Positions 1 to 5,431 of a stretch of 6,034 nt of DNA are shown piece by piece. The position numbers were made by a program, and so were the translations under genes. Origin of the DNA: an uncultured Bacillota bacterium. GTDB lineage: Bacteria; Bacillota_I; Bacilli_A; RFN20; CAG-449. Position 1 is the first letter of the stretch. Each line of letters opens with the position of its first letter. A model generated the notes under the pieces. The model had not been told where the DNA came from, did no database searches, and worked only from the letters and a program-made list of their open reading frames with translations. Location: positions 1-6,034 of the forward strand of contig CABUOQ010000045.1 of the NCBI GenBank assembly GCA_902493275.1. Reading direction: 5' to 3'.

Positions 1-26
1 TAAGAGGATATCATTTTTCTTATCTT

Positions 27-73
27 TTGTAAGTGTGTTATTTTTTGACGTATACTTTGAACCATTTTAGAGT
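27..73 (+). promoter_or_regulatory. Possible weak promoter(s), two overlapping candidates
   Basis: There are two overlapping plus-strand candidates. The first is TTGTAA (27-32), an 18-bp spacer and TATACT (51-56). The second is TTGACG (45-50), a 17-bp spacer and TAGAGT (68-73). Each has one good and one mediocre hexamer. Neither leads into a gene; a transcript would run through the inverted repeats and the repeat array. In DNA this AT-rich such matches arise easily by chance, so this is only a candidate for an RNA starting here. Confidence 0.2.
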
Positions 74-97
74 AAAATTTGATGTTTTGGGTTCAAA
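56..97. repeat. Nested inverted repeat
   Basis: TTTGAACC at 56-63 is matched by its exact reverse complement GGTTCAAA at 90-97, giving an 8-bp outer stem. Inside it, ATTTTA at 64-69 and TAAAAT at 73-78 form a second perfect 6-bp inverted repeat around a 3-nt loop (GAG). The inner arm directly abuts the outer one, so on one strand this could fold as a stem carrying a hairpin. No T-run follows the outer stem, so it is not a canonical terminator. It could be a protein-binding site, a boundary left by a mobile element, or chance. Confidence 0.45.
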
Positions 98-103
98 CTA
101 AGA

Positions 104-117
104 AGTAATTTATTACT
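104..117. repeat. Short perfect palindrome
   Basis: AGTAAT (104-109) and ATTACT (112-117) are exact reverse complements separated by TT. The site lies 6 bp after the nested inverted repeat that ends at 97. It is all weak pairs apart from two, so it is more likely a dimeric protein site or chance than a stable hairpin. Confidence 0.35.
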
Positions 118-169
118 ACAAGAGCATTTCTAACAGCATTTTTAAGACAATACTATTCAATCAAAATCA

Positions 170-244
170 ACAGTCAGGCGAAAGCCCCTACTATCAAGCG
201 AAAGGTAGTACTGTTAAGCGAAAGCCTATACTGTCAGGCGAAAG
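170..244. repeat. Four direct repeats with 20-bp period
   Basis: A 15-bp core with consensus ACWRTYARGCGAAAG occurs at 170-184, 190-204, 210-224 and 230-244, exactly 20 bp apart each time. The last seven bases, GCGAAAG, are identical in all four. The 5-bp spacers alternate: the bases after the core start CC in copies 1 and 3 and GTA in copies 2 and 4, so the array also has a 40-bp higher-order period. A degenerate copy with one extra base may precede it at 152-166. A 20-bp step is about two helical turns and would place bound proteins on one face of the DNA, as in iterons or multi-site operators. The units are too short and too evenly spaced for a CRISPR array. The function is unknown to me, and no replication gene is visible nearby. 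Confidence 0.75.
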
Positions 245-366
245 GTATTCTTAATAAAAATTAACATAAAATCAGGTTTAATTGGTAGATTTTTTTGCTC
301 GATTAACTACGGAACGATAGGTATTATTAAGAAGCGAGAGACTTTGATAAAAATTTCATTTTTGTC

Positions 367-383
367 TTGACTTAATCTGTCAA
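367..383. promoter_or_regulatory. Operator-like inverted repeat upstream of the promoter
   Basis: TTGAC (367-371) and GTCAA (379-383) are exact 5-bp inverted repeats separated by 7 bp. Their 12-bp centre-to-centre distance is roughly one helical turn, as expected for a helix-turn-helix dimer. The site ends 5 bp before the proposed -35 hexamer at 389-394, a position that suits an activator or a repressor acting at the upstream edge of the promoter. Assignment to the adjacent XRE-type regulator is inference from proximity only. Confidence 0.4.
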
Positions 384-388
384 ATTTC

Positions 389-416
389 TTGTATTTTTCT
401 CAAAAAGTGCTATAAT
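389..416 (+). promoter_or_regulatory. Sigma-A-type promoter of the xre-hsdRMS operon
   Basis: A perfect -10 hexamer TATAAT lies at 411-416, preceded by TG at 408-409, giving an extended -10 (TGCTATAAT). The best -35 is TTGTAT at 389-394 with a 16-bp spacer and only three matches to TTGACA; CTTGTA at 388-393 with 17 bp is equivalent. A strong extended -10 with a weak -35 is typical of promoters that depend less on the -35 contact or are helped by an activator. The transcript should start near 423, about 30 bases before the first start codon, and is the only obvious promoter for the whole operon. Confidence 0.75.
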
Positions 417-428
417 GTGAAAGAAAAT

Positions 429-442
429 GATAGGTTGTTATC
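429..442. promoter_or_regulatory. Possible operator just downstream of the transcription start
   Basis: GATA (429-432) and TATC (439-442) form an imperfect palindrome of 14 bp, placed between the expected transcription start and the GAGG ribosome binding site at 443-446. A protein bound here would block transcription or translation of the regulator gene. The left part, GATAGGT (429-435), recurs at 316-322, where it is followed by a similar TTAT. The arms are short and could be chance. Confidence 0.25.
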
Positions 443-454
443 GAGGTAAAATAT

Positions 455-655
455 ATGAAATACAATTATTCAGAGGCAATTATCCAATTAAGGGTAAAAT
501 TAAATATCTCACAAACAGAACTGGCAAAATTGCTGGGTGTTTCTTTTTCATCAGTTAATAGATGGGAAAAAGGCAGATATTCACCAACAATTATCGCAAA
601 AGAAAAACTAAAAATTTTATTTAAAGAAAATAATATCGTCTTGGAGGAAATGTAA
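455..655 (+). CDS. XRE-family helix-turn-helix regulator of the restriction operon
   Basis: This 66-residue protein consists almost entirely of one Cro/C1-type (XRE) DNA-binding domain. Residues about 8-56 form the fold. SQTELAKLLGVS (19-30) is the positioning helix and turn, FSSVNRWEKGR (31-41) covers the recognition helix, and WEKG is the signature end of that helix in this family. No sensor, protease or dimerisation domain is visible, so it is close to a minimal domain in size, comparable to the small controller (C) proteins of some Type II restriction systems. The start ATG at 455 is supported by GAGGT at 443-447 with 7 bp spacing. The stop at 653-655 is separated by one base from hsdR, and the hsdR ribosome binding site lies inside this gene, so the two are surely co-transcribed and probably translationally coupled. 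Its likely job, inferred from position, is autogenous control of the operon. It is not necessarily a repressor: the weak -35 and the upstream palindrome also fit activation. Confidence 0.88.
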   Translation: MKYNYSEAIIQLRVKLNISQTELAKLLGVSFSSVNRWEKGRYSPTIIAKEKLKILFKENNIVLEEM

Positions 656-656
656 T

Positions 657-3600
657 ATGTTTAAACATTTTAATGAGGACACAAGAGTGAAATTTCCTGC
701 AACGATTCAATTTCTAAGATTAGGTTATGAGTATCAATCCCTCAAAGATGCAACAATTGACTTTAATACTAAGATTTTCGTCAATAGATTTAAAACTGCA
801 CTAGAAAAAATCAATTGTCGCACTATTGAAAACGACGAGTTATTTCAATTGTTGACTGATATCTCAAGAATGATAAAAAATAGTGATTTAGGAAAAGAAT
901 TCTATTATCGTTTATTGTCTAGCGAATACCCAATTAAACTTATAGATTTTGATGATTTTGAAAATAACGATTTTGCAGTAGTTGATGAGTTGCCTTTCAG
1001 TATTAAAGAAGCCTCTGAAGAAGGCTCTTTTCGCCCTGATATCAATATTTTAATTAATGGGATGCCCTTAGCTTTTCTTGAAGTAAAGAAACCTAACAAT
1101 GAGGGTGGTATACAGGTAGAATTTGATAGAATGATAAACAAAAGGTTAAGTAACGATGAATACAGGAGATTCTTCAACTTAATCCAAGTAGTATCATTTT
1201 CAAACAATATGGAGTATGAAGACGCAGATGATGAAGTTGCTGATGAAGTAAAGGCAGGTTCATTCTATACTACTCCAAATGGTTTTAGTACATCTTTTTC
1301 ATTTTTTAGAGAAGATATAATTGGTTATCATGCTAATTACAAATTTAGAGAAATAAGTGATAAAACTATTAAATATGTAGTGAAAGATGGTGGTTATGAT
1401 CCTAGTGAAACTGAAACTGCAGAATTTCAAACTGCATTATCTGATTTAACTCCTTGCAATAGATTTATCACTTCCTTTTACGATAAAGAGCGTTTCCTTT
1501 ACTATTTGCATTATGGTATTATGTATCTGACTGAAATTAAAAAAATACATAATGAAACCCTTAATATCGATGAAGAAATTCCTATGAAGCAAAAACATAT
1601 AATGAGATATCCACAATTTTTCGCTACTAGAGCTATTATAAAAAGATTTGGTGAAAAAGACAAAAACGGTATCATTTGGCATACTCAGGGTTCGGGTAAA
1701 ACTGCTTTAAGTGCGTTTTCTAATCCTGTAATTAGAGATTACTTTAGCAAAAAAAAAGTCAATACAAGGTTTTTCTTTATCGTTGACAGACTTGATTTAA
1801 TGATGCAAGCCACAACCGAATTTACTAACAGAGGCTTTAGAGTTGTAAATGTTTCATCAAAAATTGAGTTTGCAAAAGAGCTAAAGAAACCGCTTGACGA
1901 TAAATATGATGGAATAGGTACTATATGCGTAGTCAATGTTCACAAATTAATGGAAGAGTCTAGGCTTCCAATTGCGTTTAATGAATATAATGTTAAAACG
2001 CAAAGGATATTCTTTGTTGATGAGGCTCACAGAAGTTATAATATTCATGGTGAATTTTATAAAAATCTGATGACATGTGATAGTAACGGTATTTATATTG
2101 CTATGACTGGAACACCACTTCTTACCAAAAAGGAGCGTTCAAATCTAAAATTTGGCGATTATATCCACAAGTATTTCTATGACAAATCAATTGCAGACGG
2201 ATATACGTTAAGAATTAAAAAGGAGCAAATTGATACTGCAGCAAAAACTGAAATCAGAGAAAATCTTGAAATAGAAAATAAAGATTTAAATAGTGCAGAT
2301 GTTTACGAATCTAATGATTATATTGAAGGTGTAAGCGGTTATATTGAAAAAGATTTTAGGAACTTTAGACTGATTAATACGGATTTTTCTATTGGTGGTA
2401 TGATTGTTTGCCGTTCTAATCCTCAAGCTAAAAAGATACATGAATGGTTCAAAGATAACAGCAATCTTACTACAGGACTTGTCTTATCTGATGGAGAAGA
2501 TACGGTAAAACAAAATGAAATAAATAAACAAAATCAAATTAACTTTAGAGAAAATGGTTATCCTGATATTTTAGTGGTTCATTTCATGCTTACTACAGGT
2601 TATGATGTTAAACGTCTTAAAAAAATGTATTTATTGAGAGGACCAAAAGCTCAAAACTTATTGCAAACCATCTCAAGAGTAAATAGACCATATAAGAGTC
2701 CTACAGGTAAAGTTTATCAATATGGTTATATTGTGGACTTTGTTGATATTGAAGAAGAATATAATAACACCCTTGATGCTTACATTAAAGAACTTGAAGA
2801 AGATATGGGTGGAGAGGATGGAGATGGGGGTTCTCTTTCTGGCCTTGTTATTGATAAAGAAAATATCAAGAAGAAGTTTGATAAGTTAGTCCTTGAATTA
2901 AAAAGATTTATCAAGCAAGACAACATTGAACTTTTTGTTGATGATATGCAGTACTATAATAAGGAAGCTTTGTATAAGATAAGAAAACTTTTGACTTCCG
3001 TAAAAGAATGCTCCATCGAATTCAAACTTTCAAGAGCGGATGAATATTCTGCACTGCTTGATGATGATAGAGTAGAAAAGTACATAAAGGCTGTTAATGA
3101 TAGAATTTCCTTTATCAATCTTCATTCCAACCCTATAAATACTCTTGATATCATGAATAACGAAGAGGTTATTAAGGTTATTTATGAGTTTATCAAGACC
3201 AAAGTATCAGTAATGGATTTGAGTAAATTCATACCTTCTGATGAAGATTTCGATAACTTCAAAAAAATAGTAGAAGATGTCCAAAGCGAAGTTAAGAAGA
3301 ATAAAAACAAAAAAGACATCAAGATTCAAAAACTGGATGAATTGTTACAACGTATCTTTGAAAAGCTTTGTGTTGCTGAATTCGATACAATCGATGAGTT
3401 GACGGATGAGTTGAAGAAAGCATATGAAGAAGCAAAGCGTATAAATGAAGAAAACAGTCGATTAGCCAGTTTATTTGGTGGTAGTTATGCGTTTGTAAAA
3501 ACCTTAAGCGATGCTGTTCTTGAAACAAAAATAAATAGAAGCGATATTGAATCATTGCTATCGATTGTATATGAGAGTATTAAAGATACTGTATATGATG

Positions 3601-3764
3601 ATGTTCTTATTATGCAAGGAAAGAAAGGTTTCATTGATTCAACCAAAGCATTAGCGACAAAAAGCATCATCAAAAATGGTCTTTATAAGATGGTTAAATC
3701 AGAGTATGATGATATTTTGGGCATGCTTTATGTTAACTTACTGAACTATAAAGAAACAATATAA
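657..3764 (+). CDS. hsdR: Type I restriction endonuclease, R (motor/nuclease) subunit
   Basis: This 1035-residue protein is the subunit that, added to the HsdM-HsdS core, translocates DNA using ATP and cleaves unmethylated foreign DNA at a distance. The N-terminal nuclease shows the PD-(D/E)xK pattern: RPD with D128, then LEVKK with E142 and K144. The SF2 helicase motor follows. It has Walker A HTQGSGKT (342-349), motif Ia around VDRLDLMMQ (376-384), Walker B DEAH (455-458) followed by RS, motif III MTGTP (483-487), a motif IV region near IVCRSNP (583-589), motif V near LTTGYDV (645-651), and motif VI QTISRVNRP (670-678) with arginines 674 and 677. An acidic glycine-rich linker (714-730) joins the motor to a helical C-terminal region, presumably the contact to HsdM. 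Length is normal for the family (about 1000-1200). GGAGG at 643-647 sits 9 bp before the ATG. All key residues are present, so it is predicted active. Motif V reads TGYD rather than the more usual TGFD, a conservative change. Confidence 0.97.
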   Translation: MFKHFNEDTRVKFPATIQFLRLGYEYQSLKDATIDFNTKIFVNRFKTALEKINCRTIENDELFQLLTDISRMIKNSDLGKEFYYRLLSSEYPIKLIDFDDFENNDFAVVDELPFSIKEASEEGSFRPDINILINGMPLAFLEVKKPNNEGGIQVEFDRMINKRLSNDEYRRFFNLIQVVSFSNNMEYEDADDEVADEVKAGSFYTTPNGFSTSFSFFREDIIGYHANYKFREISDKTIKYVVKDGGYDPSETETAEFQTALSDLTPCNRFITSFYDKERFLYYLHYGIMYLTEIKKIHNETLNIDEEIPMKQKHIMRYPQFFATRAIIKRFGEKDKNGIIWHTQGSGKTALSAFSNPVIRDYFSKKKVNTRFFFIVDRLDLMMQATTEFTNRGFRVVNVSSKIEFAKELKKPLDDKYDGIGTICVVNVHKLMEESRLPIAFNEYNVKTQRIFFVDEAHRSYNIHGEFYKNLMTCDSNGIYIAMTGTPLLTKKERSNLKFGDYIHKYFYDKSIADGYTLRIKKEQIDTAAKTEIRENLEIENKDLNSADVYESNDYIEGVSGYIEKDFRNFRLINTDFSIGGMIVCRSNPQAKKIHEWFKDNSNLTTGLVLSDGEDTVKQNEINKQNQINFRENGYPDILVVHFMLTTGYDVKRLKKMYLLRGPKAQNLLQTISRVNRPYKSPTGKVYQYGYIVDFVDIEEEYNNTLDAYIKELEEDMGGEDGDGGSLSGLVIDKENIKKKFDKLVLELKRFIKQDNIELFVDDMQYYNKEALYKIRKLLTSVKECSIEFKLSRADEYSALLDDDRVEKYIKAVNDRISFINLHSNPINTLDIMNNEEVIKVIYEFIKTKVSVMDLSKFIPSDEDFDNFKKIVEDVQSEVKKNKNKKDIKIQKLDELLQRIFEKLCVAEFDTIDELTDELKKAYEEAKRINEENSRLASLFGGSYAFVKTLSDAVLETKINRSDIESLLSIVYESIKDTVYDDVLIMQGKKGFIDSTKALATKSIIKNGLYKMVKSEYDDILGMLYVNLLNYKETI

Positions 3765-3775
3765 GGAGTGAAAAC

Positions 3776-5431
3776 ATGGTTAATTATGTAGAATTAGAAA
3801 AAAATATAAAGTCTATTATCGATGACTTAAAGGGCTTGTGTTCTACAAATGGTCTTTCCAACACAGCAGGAGAGGAAATAGTAGTAACATCTGTGTTTCT
3901 TTATAAGTTTTTGAATGATAAGTTTATTGCAAATTTAAGAACTTTTGCTAAAGATATTGATACTCCTTACGATGAGATTATAGCAAACAACGATTATATG
4001 GATGGTTTCTATGATTCATATCCTCAAGATGTTGCTTTTGCTTATGAAGATACAATTGACTACTTAGTAGGAAGTCTTAATGAGAACGATTTTTATAAAA
4101 AGTTTGATGAAACACTTGTAAGAATATCTAGTTATGAAAAGAATGATGCTTTTAGTGTTGATACTTCAGAAGGAACTAAGAAACCTTTATTTACTGCATT
4201 ATCTAGTTATGTCGAACCTTCAAAGAGAAACGCATTTGCAAAGAGCATCTTCTCTTACATAACTAGAGATAGATTTGATTTTGGTGATGCGTTTGAGGAC
4301 AACTATGATTTCTTTTCAACAATATTTGAGTACCTTATTTCTGACTACAACACTGCAAGTGGAAAATATGCTGAGTATTTCACACCTCAAGCACTATCAA
4401 AAGCTATCGCACAAATTTTGGTTAGAATGTCACCTGTAGAGGATAGAATATATGAAATCTATGATCCCAGTGCGGGATCTGGCTCACTCGTCCTTCATCT
4501 TGCCAATGAGTTAGGTGATGGAAAGTTTGGTAATAAGGCACGTGTTTATACACAAGATATTTCTCAAAAGTCTTCAAGGTTCTTAAGAATCAATATGCTT
4601 TTGAATGGGTTAAAAGAATCATTGGAAAACATAATTGAAGGTGATACTTTAACTACACCAGCTCACTACAAGAAGAGAGGCGATAATACATCAGGATTGA
4701 AACACTTTGATTACATTACTTCCAATCCTCCTTTTAAAACAGACTTTTCTTCAACTAGAGATACAATAGAAACAATGTGGTCAGCTACTAATAGATTCTT
4801 TGCTGGAGTTCCTACAATTCCTAACAAGAAAAAGGACTCGATGGCAATTTATCTGTTGTTTATCCAACACATTCTTTATTCGTTAAAAGATGGTGGAAAG
4901 GCAGCGATAGTTGTTCCAACAGGATTTATTACCGCTCAAAGCGGCATTGAAAAAACAATAAGACAAACCATTGTAGATAATCACTGGTTGAAGGGTGTTA
5001 TTTCTATGCCTTCAAACATCTTTGCTAATACAGGCACAAATGTTTCAGTTCTTTTTATTGATAAGACTAATTTAGATGGTGAAGTTCTTTTGATGGATGC
5101 ATCTAAAATGGGACACAAGGAAAAAATCAAAGACTTGCAAAAGACTGTTTTAACACCAGAGGAATTGCAAAAAATTGTCGATGATTTCGTTGGTCACGTT
5201 GTTGAAGACGACTTTACAGTTTCTGTAACATACGATTCCATTAAAGAAAAAAACTACTCACTATCTGCAGGTCAATATTTTGATGTAAAGATTGAATATG
5301 TCGATATTTCACAAGAAGAATATGATAAAATGATAGATGAATTTAATGCTGATTTAAAAAAATATGTAGATGAAACAACTCAATTCCAACAGGAGATAAG
5401 TAAAATTTTGAAGGAGTTGAAGATAAAATGA
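3776..5431 (+). CDS. hsdM: Type I restriction-modification system, M (adenine methyltransferase) subunit
   Basis: This 551-residue protein is an N6-adenine DNA methyltransferase that transfers a methyl group from S-adenosylmethionine to adenines in the target chosen by HsdS. It works as an M2S1 enzyme and as the core of the restriction complex. Residues about 1-150 match the helical HsdM N-terminal domain (EEIVVTSVFLYKFLNDKF, 33-50). The catalytic domain starts with the motif X region GKYAEYFTPQALSKAI (196-211), has SAM-binding motif I DPSAGSGSL (230-238) and catalytic motif IV NPPF (317-320), and ends with LSAGQYFDV (496-504), typical near the HsdM C-terminus. A charged helical tail (about 510-551) probably contacts HsdS or HsdR. 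The length is usual for the family. AAGGAG at 3763-3768 overlaps the hsdR stop codon and lies 7 bp before the ATG. The gene follows hsdR by 11 bp and overlaps hsdS by ATGA, so the subunits are made from one message. It appears intact. Confidence 0.97.
   Translation: MVNYVELEKNIKSIIDDLKGLCSTNGLSNTAGEEIVVTSVFLYKFLNDKFIANLRTFAKDIDTPYDEIIANNDYMDGFYDSYPQDVAFAYEDTIDYLVGSLNENDFYKKFDETLVRISSYEKNDAFSVDTSEGTKKPLFTALSSYVEPSKRNAFAKSIFSYITRDRFDFGDAFEDNYDFFSTIFEYLISDYNTASGKYAEYFTPQALSKAIAQILVRMSPVEDRIYEIYDPSAGSGSLVLHLANELGDGKFGNKARVYTQDISQKSSRFLRINMLLNGLKESLENIIEGDTLTTPAHYKKRGDNTSGLKHFDYITSNPPFKTDFSSTRDTIETMWSATNRFFAGVPTIPNKKKDSMAIYLLFIQHILYSLKDGGKAAIVVPTGFITAQSGIEKTIRQTIVDNHWLKGVISMPSNIFANTGTNVSVLFIDKTNLDGEVLLMDASKMGHKEKIKDLQKTVLTPEELQKIVDDFVGHVVEDDFTVSVTYDSIKEKNYSLSAGQYFDVKIEYVDISQEEYDKMIDEFNADLKKYVDETTQFQQEISKILKELKIK

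Larger units (their letters stand above)
1..454. other. Intergenic region upstream of the restriction operon
   Basis: I find no convincing gene in this 454-base stretch on either strand: stops are frequent in all frames and no start with a good ribosome binding site opens a reading frame of useful length. In one plus-strand frame bases 2-67 are open and end at TAG 68-70 (about 22 hydrophobic residues). This could be the tail of an upstream gene, but it is too short to support. What the stretch does hold is a nested inverted repeat (56-97), a palindrome (104-117), a 20-bp-periodic repeat array (170-244), and the promoter region of the operon (about 365-445). It is very AT-rich apart from the repeat array, which stands out for its GC-rich GCGAAAG cores. 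Confidence 0.7.

Noticed and set aside
2..70. Tail of an upstream gene ending at TAG 68-70
   Set aside because: Only about 22 codons are visible; the hydrophobic translation is what AT-rich noncoding DNA also gives, and nothing supports it.
170..244. CRISPR array
   Set aside because: Cores are 15 bp with 5-bp spacers; CRISPR repeats and spacers are each about 25-40 bp, and no cas gene is visible.
259..296. Rho-independent terminator before the T-run at 290-296
   Set aside because: The only stem (259-264 with 278-283) is six A/T pairs with a 13-nt loop, and seven bases separate it from the T-run; too weak to call.
427..558. Alternative small reading frame (43 codons) starting at ATG 427
   Set aside because: It overlaps the regulator gene in another frame, starts only about 4 bases after the expected transcript start, has no ribosome binding site, and its product shows no recognisable features.
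905..1207. Minus-strand reading frame of about 100 codons inside hsdR
   Set aside because: It lies fully antisense to a well-supported gene, has no recognisable domain, and the same is true of the shorter minus-strand frames at 1446-1936 and 3319-3673.
657..3764. Standalone SF2 helicase-nuclease defence protein (not Type I)
   Set aside because: The nuclease-then-motor order, the length and the adjacent hsdM and hsdS identify it as HsdR.
3776..5431. BREX or DISARM-type methyltransferase system
   Set aside because: The methyltransferase has the HsdM domain order and is followed directly by a specificity subunit; none of the BREX or DISARM partner genes are present.
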